Below are positions 55,763 to 64,000 of a DNA stretch of 64,000 nucleotides, piece by piece (positions within the stretch are counted from its first letter, which is position 1; the number at the start of each line of letters is the position of its first letter). The translations under genes were made by a program, and so were the position numbers. Below the pieces are notes generated by a model that saw nothing but the letters and a program-made list of their open reading frames with translations, ran no database searches and was not told where the DNA came from. This stretch comes from Chondrosia reniformis (lineage: Eukaryota > Porifera > Demospongiae > Chondrillida > Chondrillidae). The stretch is taken from the NCBI GenBank assembly GCA_947172415.1, contig OX359190.1, positions 4,030,001 to 4,094,000 on the forward strand, written 5' to 3'.

Positions 55763-57346
55763 TAAGCCTGCAATCGTGACGCTCTTGTAGCCTAAATATT
55801 ACGAAAGAATAGCGCTTCAATTCTATATAATTTGTTTAGCGATACAATGTTTCAAACGTAAAATAGAATAAATTAAAAAATAGTGTTAGTTAGTGACTTT
55901 TATTGAAAATTCCCGGAAGTGTGGACATGTTCCACTAGCGTATATAGGGAGTGGTTAACAACGATCGTCATTTTACTCACATCCAGTCTGCAAGTGCAAC
56001 AAATGGACAAAGTGGCGCAACAGATGTTTTACCAGGTGTGAATGATATAAGAAAAAGTCTCAGAGAAGGCCCCAAGGAGTATTACACTCTTAGAAGGGAT
56101 CATATTATAGAAGATTTGGTGAAAATATATGGCAAGGACAATGAAAATGGAGATGGGACAACTGGGAACATTGCTTTTGAAATTGAAGGAGAGGAAGGAA
56201 TTGACAATGGTGGTGTGGCTAGGGAGGTCTTTAGTTTTATTTGGAAGGCATTTTACATTAAATGCTGCGAGGGACAATCACAATACATCCCCATTCAAAC
56301 CACAGCCCATGCAACTGATGACTTTTATTTTACCTGTGGCCGAATTTTCCACCATGAATTTCTAGTAAAGTGAGTGTTTCCACTTACCTTTTCGACTGCC
56401 ACACTGTTGTGTGGTGTATCCGGTTCTAGTTTGGTGCCCAATGTTGTCATCCTATCATCATTTTTGGATTCCCTATCTACAAAAGAGAGTCCCACTTTAT
56501 CTGCTGCTATGGCCAACTTCCGTGAAGTAATTGCAAGTGAGCAAAACCAACACATGCTAGAAGCAATTCTCTGACAATTTAAATGCCACATGTCACCAAG
56601 CTGTGGAAACATTCATGACTTGATTTTGGCAACAGCCACCACTGCGACCATAGGACAGCCATGTTTGGCAATGCAGGATTTCAAGGAGGGGTTTCTCTCC
56701 TGTAATTTGGGTACCGAAATCTGGGGGAAAGCATCAGTTAATGAGATACTCATTGCTCTGAAAGGATTACAGAAGAGTCCTGTTGAACTTGCTAACTCTC
56801 TGAAATGCCCTGTGAAAATATTAATGCCACACATTACAGGATCTTGAAAGACTGATGCTTCGAATGTCAAAGGAAAAAATTCCAGATTTTCTCCATTTTG
56901 TTAGAGGTTGTACAACCTACCAAGGAAGCGCTTCAGTGGAATTTAATAGTTCCAATGGATTAAGAAGACAACCAATAGCACATACCTGTACACCATCAAT
57001 TGACTTGCCCATAACGTACACATCTTACTTGGAATTCGGCAAGTAAATGGCCATGGTTTTGAGCTCGGAAAAAAGATATTGGCATATGGACATTTGCTAG
57101 ATATTAGCCTATATAAACACTCTTCTATATAATTGAACTACTGTCATGTTTAACCGTTAACTATATATTTACAGCTGCTGTTACCATTAAGTACATATAT
57201 TGTACATGTACTCACTGCTTTTAGTTATTAATTGCATTGCTTGGATGGTTTGGATTGCATTCTATATATACATGCCTGCATGGCTGACTGACTCATATTA
57301 CTATATGTCCATATATACAAGTAAAATAAAAACATTTATATACAAA

Positions 57347-57525
57347 CAAGTATTTCGAGTTTAAAAAACTCCTGGGGCACCAGTATTCGTAAAAATGGTT
57401 TCTAAATCCTTTTCGTTCATTTAATGTTCGACGCTAAGGAAGAGAAAGCTAGTTTTAAGCTAAAAAACGAAAACCAGCCGAACGTCCGCCATTTTGGTGA
57501 TAGATATATATATATATGAGAAAAA
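57347..57525. repeat. partial family B copy
   Basis: It starts CAAGTATTTCGAGTTTAAAA, ACTCCTGGGGCACCAG, loses the second half of the nested hairpin, and continues GCTAAGGAAGAGAAAGCTAG and CGAACGTCCGCCATTTT as at 42.79-42.85 kb. Confidence 0.8.
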
Positions 57526-57529
57526 TAAA

Positions 57530-57765
57530 AATTTTCTACATAAATTGTGAAGATGTAGGGATGGCACAAAAAGCATAGAAACAAGAAAGGGATGGTAAAC
57601 AGTGAAGCATTAGCTATATATGCATGAATCATACAACACCCTTGCTTGTAGGATTCATGTATAGCTAATACTTCACTGTGTAACATCCCTTTCTTGTTTC
57701 TCTACTTTTTGTGGCATCCCTACATCTTCACTATTTTTGTAGAATATTTTTATTATTTTTAGTTT
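57530..57765. mobile_element. long-armed foldback element (TAGGGATGGC family)
   Basis: Arms of about 90 bases pair around a short loop near 57640. The left arm has GTGAAGATGTAGGGATGGCA, AACAAGAAAGGGATG and TTAGCTATA. The right arm is its complement with few mismatches, and the outer AT-rich bases also pair. Confidence 0.85.
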
Positions 57766-57769
57766 CTGT

Positions 57770-58262
57770 ACTTTTTATGGAGTATGGGCTAGGAATTATA
57801 ATTTTATACCATTTTGGTTTTGCAATCTTCGCCTGATTATGACGTCATTAAAATGGCGAATTTATTGAGGCCTTGACTCTTGGGCCATGAAAACCGTCAT
57901 ACTCAATAATAGCGTTACCGCTCTCACTTCTACAAAAGAATACAGCTCAGAAAATTTGCATTAATTTCATTTAACAATTAGTCCAAAAGCTTGTATAGTT
58001 TTTTAGTTATGGCTGACGTAGAATAAAAATAAGAAGAATATGAAGAAGACGAAAATGTGAATTTTTAAAGTTTATTATTTCACCAGCGGGACATATTCGC
58101 TTGCCTTTAAGGTCTATTTAGAGTATGTATATTGTATATTTAGCTATATATAGCCTTGTTTTGTCGATTTTCGGCCTATTTCGGGATTTTGCTCCTATAC
58201 CGATGTATGGGGAAAACGAAAAAACCGAGTCATCCCTACATAGGGAGTACTACTGTACTCCC
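57770..58262. repeat. family D repeat, plus orientation
   Basis: It contains TATGACGTCATTAAAATGGC, AATACAGCTCAGAAAATT, CAGCGGGACA, GGCCTATTTCGGGATTTTGC, TCATCCCTACATAGGGAGTA and a terminal hairpin GGGAGTA-CTACTG-TACTCCC. The copy at 61044-61465 is the inverse. Confidence 0.8.
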
Positions 58263-58501
58263 TGATAATGATAAGGTGATTATTATACATATATTACAGT
58301 ATGCTCATGTTGCAATTACCTGCACATGTATAGTTTCATTACATCTTCAAATTCATTGCATGACATATTATATGTAAGCAAATTCCTCATATAGGAAAAC
58401 AGTACAGTATAATAGTAATTTGAAAAATATGATTGTTGCACTAAATTATTATTATAGTGACTATAATACGTAGCTTTCCATTAAATTGTTATGCACGCAT
58501 A

Positions 58502-59678
58502 TTATGAAAGCAAGTAATTTTGTAAACACATTCCGCTGATATCATCTTCAAGGTCTTGATGGCTTGTTAGGATCATTAAATCTTCAAATATGGCCTGATT
58601 CATCATTTCGATTATGTTTGTGTATATCCTTGACATTATTGAAAAATGAGGCAGGTTGGTTAAATTCTGGCCTGTCATCTCTTGGAAATACTGTAGTGAT
58701 TGGTTCAAAAAGGCTGTATCTGTAAAGCCCTGCTGTAGCATAGATAATACTCACAGCTGAGAGGGTGTCATGTTATGCTCTGTTGACATGGGGTGATGAT
58801 TCCAGCTATGAGCAAACATGTGCAAGGCATGGTTAATACGCGGTAGGAAAACCAAAATCAGTGTGAACACCTGGATTTCATCTGTTATATCAAGCAACCC
58901 AAACTCTTCTAAGAAGTAAAAAAGGTCTTGAAATCTACGCACTACCATGCAATATGTATCCCTCCACAGATGTTCTCTCCTCTGATTGTGGACAGACTTT
59001 CCAGCAATAAATGAACTGATGTCTTTAATACTTCTCATAAACCTTGCCACCTTGCTATTTTCCCCACCCTTGTCTCCTCTAAAACGTAGCGGGAATCCAA
59101 ATGTCTCATCAGCTGATATATAGCTGAAAAACTGTATCAGCTTTGCTGTTGGACGAACAATTTAAAAAAGTGATGAATCTGCTGTAGATATCAATACATC
59201 AATGAATAACAAAGCCCAATCGTATTAGCTTCATGTTACCATCCAGGTGCCACAAGAAATTGGCTTCCCTTACAAAGTATGTTCTTCTCTTTATTGAGCC
59301 TGACAACCTGCTAGTCACACCTAAATGGTCTACTTGTCTCACTGCTCTTCATATGCGTGTCCTTCGCAAGGAAATTCCATAAATTGAAAGCAGGGATTTT
59401 ATCATGCTGTAAAGTGCATGAGGGTACAATTGACACAAACAGTACACTACCTCCTTGAGTTCATTATTGGAAATATCAATTTTCAAATCTCGTGATCTCA
59501 GACTCAATTTCCTCAATCGCCTGGTTACAATCTAAAGTGACAGGCTAAGTAATTTGGCTACCTTGGAAGTAGTTTACTTACAAGTATCTTTTAAGAATAG
59601 TAAAAGCTCCTTCCTAAGGTGTAGCTTCGGTCTACCGTTCCTGTTGGTTATTCGTAGATACAGTTCTACAGAATTCAT
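58502..59678 (-). pseudogene. DDE integrase-type transposase, broken
   Basis: The minus-strand reading starts at an ATG at 59678 (MNSVELYLRITNRNGRPKLH). An HTH region follows (VAKLLSLS...IVTRRLRKLSLRSRDL) with two in-frame stops (TAA and TAG), then ELKEVVYCLCQLYPHAL. The catalytic core includes RRTYFVREANFLWHLDGNMK with the first Asp, then IH-stop-CIDIYSRF. RGDKGGENSKVARFM carries the second Asp region and SVHNQRREHLWRD the Glu region. VFLPRINHALHMFAHSWNHH and STEHNMTPSQL follow, then another stop. These blocks match a putative integrase family that is multi-copy in animal genomes. At least four stops and one frameshift (near 59140) disable it. It is probably the transposase of the composite element. 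Confidence 0.8.
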
Positions 59679-60515
59679 TTGTAAACAGATAAATTTAATA
59701 TCAACAGGATTCATATTGATTATATACCTATAATAAACGCATGGACTCATATATTATATTGAAATACGCAAGCTTTTACTAAATTGTTACATGAAGTTCT
59801 GTATTAAGCAAAAACCTAGTGTGATATACAGAGCAGATCATACCTCTGGCCAAACTTCCCAAAGGCATCATTTAATGAGCTATTGCCTGTAAAAGACGAG
59901 TACCGATTTGTATACAAAAATGCATGTAACTGCAGGATTAACTGGAAACACTGATACATGTATTAAAGTGAGCAAGGGCTAGTTCAGTAACAAAGAAGAG
60001 GACAGACACCAATGGATAGGTTTAATTGGCTTTGTACCTTCAATCTTCTCTTCTTCGAATTCAGCACTACTAATTCAAAACCTGTCTCAGAAATCCAATG
60101 ATCCACTTTGAAATGGAACTGGAGATTGCTGAGGGTGGTTTATTTCTTCCGCGGGAGTAATTAATATTCCGCAGCAAGTATCGAGAGGAACACATTTTGC
60201 AATCTTTATTTCCCGAAACACTTAATTTGCGATCCTTTTTCCCGAGGATAATATTTCTTTCCCCAGGATAAGTTTTAGCAAACATTATTCACCCAAGCGG
60301 CACCCAATATAAGAACGTATTTTCATTTCAGTGTTACCTTTATCCACGAACTACGGTTAATACATACAAGATTGTAATCGCCGCTGGTAGTCCATCACTA
60401 GTCTGTTGTTGTAGTTCTCAAAGTGAATTTTGTGTTTTATAGTATGGTTAATGACCATTGAAAGCTGTAGACTTAGGACTGTCATGGCTTAGTTCTTAAA
60501 ATCTACATATTGAAA
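59679..60515. other. right end of the composite element and flank
   Basis: 59679-59999 has no gene. 60000-60305 is the right terminal inverted repeat. 60311-60515 is unremarkable flank. Confidence 0.6.
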
Positions 60516-60582
60516 GGCCTTTTCACACTGGCAAACTGAATGCGTATTGATGCGCATTAACCATTTGTAGTGTGAAAAGGCC
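60516..60582. mobile_element. 67-bp miniature element with 14-bp perfect ends
   Basis: GGCCTTTTCACACT at the left is the exact reverse complement of AGTGTGAAAAGGCC at the right, around a 39-base interior. Ends of this GGCCTTTTCACACT type are common in animal MITEs, but here almost nothing else remains. A flanking duplication is not clear. Confidence 0.7.
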
Positions 60583-61043
60583 ATAAAACATAGCGTACAC
60601 ATAGTAGAAGGTAGGGTAATGCCATGTTAATTTTCAGTTTTGGTATTTTTGTTAATATGACAATGTAAATGGGCTTTTTAATGGCTTTTAGACAGTGTTG
60701 TCTTGCGCTATTAAGGGAAATGGGTATGCTGCCAAATAAAAGTAGTTTTTGATAAGCTAAATGTACTAAACTATTTCATTTTATATCATTGGGAGCAATC
60801 TCTATGATCAACTCTGTTATAAATTGTATATTACCCTAAAAGTCGTATGGGTTGGCCATATGCATGTAATGATGGCTTGAAAGTAATCATCTGTAATTGT
60901 TGAATCGTTGAAGCCATATTATACAGATGTAAAGGAAAGGTCATCTTGATTTTATTGAACAAATAAAGATTGAATGCAAATAATGCAATTTCATAACCAC
61001 AACTATTTAAACTGAGAAGTGAAGCATTTAATATTTAATATCA
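60583..61043. other. non-coding stretch
   Basis: No gene or repeat seen. Confidence 0.5.
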
Positions 61044-61465
61044 GAGAGTATGGTAGTACTCTCTATGTAGGGATGGTACCGGTTGTTACGTTTTCCCTAT
61101 ACATTTATATATGAGCGAAAATCTGAAATAGGCCGAAAATCTCCTAAAACCGGCTATGTACAGTTAAAAATAAACCAGCCATGCTATTACTGGCCTTGAA
61201 GGCAAGTGACCGTGTTCCGCTGGCAAATGAACCAACTTTGAAATTTCCAATTTTTGTTTTCTTCTTTATCTTCTTCACCCGGTATAACTAAAAAATGAAA
61301 TAAGCCTTCGGACTAATTAATAATCAAAAATACTATAAATTTTCTGAGCTGTATTCTTTTGTAGAAGCGAGAACGATATCGTCAGTATTGAGTATCACGA
61401 TTTTCATGGCACCAGAGTCATCGCTTCAATAAAATCGCCAATTTATTGATGTAATATCCATAGCA
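61044..61465. repeat. family D repeat, minus orientation
   Basis: It starts GAGAGTATGGTAGTACTCTC, TATGTAGGGATGG and continues as the reverse complement of 57840-58262 (AAATAGGCCGAAAATC, AATTTTCTGAGCTGTATTCT). Confidence 0.8.
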
Positions 61466-61752
61466 ACCAAGTCGAAAAAGACGAATTGAGAAATGCTGAA
61501 ACAAGTGAAGTCAAGATCGAAGATATTGGATTTGATAGAAGCCACTACGAATGGTGCAATGAAGAAGAAATTCAGATTTTACATTTTAGTAAGTTGTAAC
61601 TTATTTGTCTATATGTTATGTGAGTATCTGGCTAGTAATTACGCCTGACTCGGTTCGGCGAGATGTTCGGGCCAATATTTGTCATATGTGGCTTTCAAAT
61701 TTGTTTTGATGGATCAATTACAGTAAACGGACACGGCCATTTTCACGCTCTA

Positions 61753-61788
61753 TGACGTCACATGATGACGTCACGTGATGACGCGTCA
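61753..61788. promoter_or_regulatory. triple 13-bp repeat of CRE-like sites
   Basis: TGACGTCA at 61753 and 61766 and TGACGCGTCA at 61779 are spaced exactly 13 bases apart. A CACGTG E-box lies between the second and third. TGACGTCA is the full consensus for CREB/ATF factors. The cluster lies about 170 bases upstream of the Merlin transposase ATG. It may be a transposase promoter or a chance tandem repeat. Confidence 0.4.
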
Positions 61789-61960
61789 TGTGGTTAATTA
61801 CTTGCAGGAACGATTATATTTTTTACTCGCATGAACGATACTTTTTGTGTACGATTTCATTTTTTTAGCATTCTATATTTACATATTGATATGAGTTGAA
61901 TTCACGTGCGAAAGACGAGAAACATTAATTAGCATGCTCTTTTTGGCAGTTTTTACGAAA

Positions 61961-63194
61961 ATGTCTATCCTGGAGCTAGGTCCTACTATCTTTCAGCCAA
62001 TTTCAGGAATTGTGCAATGGATGGAAAGGAAGCAAGCACCTCCTGTCTTCCTCAAAGACTTGTTCCTCATGCAATACAGCAATGGTTCACAGCAGTAGAG
62101 CTGATGTCAGTGATGGCTGCTGGTGATTTATTTGCATAATTCAATTAGGGGTAGTTTGGTTTATACAATATTTACCTCATGTTTGCAAACATACTGAACT
62201 CATGGCATAGTGAGTGACAATGAACAAAAATTGTAATAAAAATAGCACAGTAGCAGTATACACATTGATATAAGAAACCATTCAATTTGTCTGCCTTGTT
62301 CCTCTGGATGGTGGCGTTGCCCACAGTGCCACAAATGCATCTACATCCGGGAAGGGAGCTTCTTTTCTAAATCCAAAATGTCCCTTCAAAAGTGGCTTAA
62401 ATTGCTGTATTGGTGGGTGCATGCATACCCAGTCACTGATGCCTCAGAGGAGGCACAGGTGTCAAAGACCACAGGTGTACAGGTCTATCAGTATTTCAGG
62501 GACGTGTGTAGCACCAAGTTACTCAAGACACCCAATGTATTGGGAGGACCGGGGACAATTGTACAAATAGACGAGTCCTTGTATTGGCACAAACCAAAGG
62601 TCAGATTAGTTTCATATTAACCATATGCATATTCTATTTTTTGTATGTACACTATAAAACCATTGTGGAAGAGCCCCAAGCAATGAAGTGTGGGTGTTGG
62701 GGTTGGTTGATACTTCATTTACGCCCGCTCTGGGCTACATGGAGATGGTGCAAAGACATGATGCTGCAATGTTGCTACCAATAATTCAAGTCCACACAAA
62801 GACTGGTACTATAATACATAGTGATGAATGGGCTGCCTACAATCGAGTCCAGTCACTGCCTACAATTTCTCTACATCAAACTGTCAACCATTCAGTTGAA
62901 TTTGTGAATAGTACTACAGGGACTCACACCCAGAATGTGGAGTCCTATTGGAATCAAAGCAAAACTAACATAAGGAGGAAATACACCAAGCATATGGATT
63001 TTCATCAAGGATCAGATAAGTTAAACAATTTACAATGTTATGTGCAATGTGGTTGTGTTGTGTGGTTTCTGGCATATCAGTCAGCTACTCTTCTGTTTCA
63101 ACCAGGGTCAGACCATGGCCTATTTTCTGCAGAACTCCACCTCCTGTACAGGCCGAGGAACAGGAAAGGGTTGGTCCTGTTATTGAACTTTTAG
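61961..63194 (+). CDS. Merlin-superfamily transposase
   Basis: A first segment (61961-62095) starts MSILELGPTIFQPISGIVQW and ends at a stop. The N-terminal zinc-binding region follows near 62300: WWRCPQCHKCIYIREGSFFS. Next comes KWLKLLYWWVHAYPVTDASE and the core start VQIDESLYWHKPK (62604), with the first Asp. An interruption of about 65 bases (GT...AG-like, 62602-62668) comes before NEVWVLGLVDTSFTPALGYM. The second Asp is in HSDEWAAYNRV and the Glu in THTQNVESYWNQSKTNIRRK; the frame ends at 63194. These blocks are those of the IS1016/Merlin (DDE_Tnp_IS1595) family. The core region is intact, but the N-terminal part looks damaged and no terminal repeats were found. Confidence 0.8.
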
Positions 63195-63196
63195 AT

Positions 63197-64000
63197 ATGC
63201 AGAACCTGTGTATACCTTGTACCATATGTATTGTTAATTGCACTACTGAATTACTGAATTTGTGTTGGCCTTGTGGCTGGGGCATTTGGTCCTGTGGCTG
63301 GGACTATTGGCCCTGTGGCTGGGGCATTTGGTCCTGTGGCTGGGACTATTGGCCCTGTGGCTGGGGCATTTGGTCCTGTGGCTGGGACTATTGGCCCTAT
63401 GGCTGGGGCATTTGGTCCTGTGGCTGGGACTATTGGCCCTGTGGCTGGGGCATTTTGTCCTGTGGCTGGGACTATTTGCCCTGTGGCTGGGGCAATTCGT
63501 TCTGTTGCTGGGACCATAAGTCCCATTACTGTGGAAGTTGGGAAAGTGAGATTCTAAGGGAAGTACCAAAGTTTGTTGCAGCGCCAAATGATTTCATAAG
63601 GATCACTGTTACAGTTGCAAAAGGGACAGGTCTGAGTGATTATACTGCAAATACTATATTTCAGTACTATAATAGCATAGCAATGAGGAATTATGCATTT
63701 ATTTTAAGTACTGTTGATGCTGGCATGCATACATTCATTTGTCAGAAGCAGTACTGGTTCAGATACACACTGTGGCTGCTACTATGCAGAAGACGTCATT
63801 GTAAACATAATTGCTCCTTAACCAGAGCACTTAGGTTATTTCTGCTGCTTGGAAGAGATTTAGAATCAAATCCAGGTCCTTCAAAGGAATGGCTTAAGAA
63901 ACAGGCCAAGAAACAAAAGTATATATTGCAAAGAGAAAAATATTGGAGAAGCGAAGGCTTGCCTATGCAGAAAGTCCTGAACCAAAATGACAAGCATCCA
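63197..64000 (+). CDS. second Helitron-type leader: CGW repeats plus 2A peptide (partial)
   Basis: A frame is open from 63020 to the window end; the first well-placed ATG is 63197 (MQNLCIPCTICIVNCTTELL). It runs through 21-base repeats that alternate CGWGIWS and CGWDYWP (63270-63525). A spacer follows, with VAAPNDFIRITVTVAKGTGL and YAFILSTVDAGMHTFICQKQ, then a basic patch (RRRHCKHN), a hydrophobic run (LRLFLLLG) and RDLESNPGPS. The last matches the 2A core NPGP, with Leu in place of the usual Val/Ile after Asp. A Lys-rich segment (KEWLKKQAKKQKYILQ) follows and runs off the window. The order of parts copies the Helitron leader at 22.3-23.1 kb, and here no stop interrupts it. The downstream Rep and helicase would lie outside the window. 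Confidence 0.7.
   Translation, partial: MQNLCIPCTICIVNCTTELLNLCWPCGWGIWSCGWDYWPCGWGIWSCGWDYWPCGWGIWSCGWDYWPYGWGIWSCGWDYWPCGWGILSCGWDYLPCGWGNSFCCWDHKSHYCGSWESEILREVPKFVAAPNDFIRITVTVAKGTGLSDYTANTIFQYYNSIAMRNYAFILSTVDAGMHTFICQKQYWFRYTLWLLLCRRRHCKHNCSLTRALRLFLLLGRDLESNPGPSKEWLKKQAKKQKYILQREKYWRSEGLPMQKVLNQNDKHP
63270..63525. repeat. 21-bp minisatellite with 42-bp higher-order unit
   Basis: GTGGCTGGGGCATTTGGTCC then TGTGGCTGGGACTATTGGCC alternate about six times. All three plus frames stay open; the frame encoding CGWGIWS/CGWDYWP joins the 2A reading frame. Confidence 0.9.
63842..63880 (+). other. 2A-like motif (DLESNPGP)
   Basis: Codons read LLLGRDLESNPGP. The essential N-P-G-P is intact; the D-L-E variant may be less active than D-V-E. 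Confidence 0.75.

Larger units (their letters stand above)
53141..57046 (+). pseudogene. HECT-type E3 ubiquitin ligase-like gene, broken
   Basis: Likely exons: 53141-53459, 53510-53698, 54032-54100, 54602-54757, 54843-54931, then 55987-57046. Exons 3-5 join in phase (TTEGDISSW; NFNVVKAEG). Exon 1 carries LRGRPPKEQAERTWKIRLLC. Exon 2 has IFGGKNNHTLTPLYLP and GKGQLYIRPKQ, a small domain often found upstream in these proteins. Exon 5 ends KQQNLAYQRTLLLDQQK. The last exon holds the HECT domain: EYYTLRRDHIIEDLVKIYG, IEGEEGIDNGGVAREVFSF, CGRIFHHEFL, and the C-lobe FLHFVRGCTTYQGSASVEF and LRRQPIAHTCTPSIDLPITY with the catalytic Cys in HTC. TGA codons at about 56371, 56572 and 56846 interrupt the HECT domain, and exon 1 ends at a TAA. 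HECT enzymes form a thioester with ubiquitin. This resembles the multi-copy G2E3-like family rather than a single-copy host ligase. Confidence 0.75.
51873..60310. mobile_element. 8.4-kb composite DNA element with long TIRs, HECT gene and integrase-type transposase
   Basis: The left terminal inverted repeat (51878-52170) and the right one (60305 back to about 60000) match along their length. They start GGGTGCCG(T/C)TTGGGT then AATAATGTTTG, and share GAAAGAAATATTATCCT, AAGGATCGCAAATTAAG, ATTAATTACTCCCGCGGAAG and GAATTCGAAGAAGAGAAGAT. AATAT directly flanks both ends (51873-51877 and 60306-60310), a 5-base target duplication. Inside are a HECT-like gene on the plus strand and a DDE integrase-type transposase on the minus strand, plus later insertions. 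Both genes have stops, so the copy is dead. Confidence 0.7.

Noticed and set aside
58230-58262. Helitron 3' end at the GGGAGTA hairpin of family D
   Set aside because: No CTRR terminus follows at the expected distance and no TC start was found.
58742-58768. Possible 24-base intron after TPSQL in the same gene
   Set aside because: Too short for a spliceosomal intron. The sequence reads through as L-stop-V-L-S-M-L-Q, consistent with a TGG to TGA change.
59522-59581. Apparent GTAAGT...TTTAG intron in the integrase-type transposase
   Set aside because: Splicing breaks the phase, while reading straight through gives the expected helix-turn-helix (VAKLLSLS, RRLRKLSL) with two stop codons. It is decayed coding sequence, not an intron.
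63273-63557. Gly/Ala/Val-rich protein in another frame of the 63-kb repeat (and the Pro/Ala-rich minus frame)
   Set aside because: All frames are open because the unit is 21 bases. Only the CGW frame joins the 2A frame and matches the 22.5-kb locus.

Overview
The window looks like a gene-poor, transposon-rich stretch of an invertebrate animal nuclear genome. It is AT-rich and its genes carry spliceosomal introns. Only two conventional host genes are clear: a mitochondrial Mn superoxide dismutase (SOD2) and SKP1, a subunit of SCF ubiquitin ligases. The mix of Merlin, animal-type CACTA, Ginger-like, DIRS, piggyBac, pogo and Helitron elements, an NB-ARC-type exon and 2A-like peptides suggests an early-branching animal such as a demosponge. 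That placement is inference; no species can be named from the sequence alone.

Layout. 1-2.6 kb: little that can be read. 2.67-4.76 kb: SOD2 (+), five exons. 5.48-11.13 kb: SKP1 (-), five exons, with a 3.3-kb intron full of repeat and transposon debris. 12.0-13.3 kb: a Ulp1-like protease/PHD gene (-). 13.9-15.8 kb: a foldback MITE, then a retroviral-type (Ginger/gypsy-like) integrase gene (-) with four phase-0 introns and an open frame. 15.8-20.9 kb: repeats, a 45-bp minisatellite and a proline-rich low-complexity region. 20.9-21.5 kb: a short Tigger element. 22.3-27.5 kb: a decayed Helitron with a Cys-Gly-Trp repeat leader and a 2A peptide, cut inside its helicase by a piggyBac (27.5-29.7 kb). 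30.1-34.8 kb: a decayed DIRS-like retroelement (-). 35.2-36.4 kb: a pogo-like relic with a PHD finger. 38.2-43.3 kb: a CACTA (EnSpm) transposase with a divergent unknown gene. 43.6-51.8 kb: repeats, a collagen-like fragment and an NB-ARC exon. 51.9-60.3 kb: a composite element bounded by ~290-bp terminal inverted repeats and a 5-bp AATAT duplication; it holds a HECT-type E3 ligase-like gene (+) and a DDE integrase-type transposase gene (-). 61.9-63.2 kb: Merlin transposase. 63.2-64.0 kb: the start of a second reading frame with the same leader plus 2A design as the Helitron, running off the window.

The most notable points are the composite HECT/integrase element, the recurring CGW-repeat plus 2A leader, the intact intron-bearing integrase gene, and several very small palindromic insertions. 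One of these is a 48-bp near-perfect palindrome flanked by a 7-bp duplication. Most transposon genes are broken by stops or frameshifts. SOD2, SKP1, the integrase gene and the Ulp1/PHD gene read cleanly. All family calls come from reading motifs by eye, with no database search.
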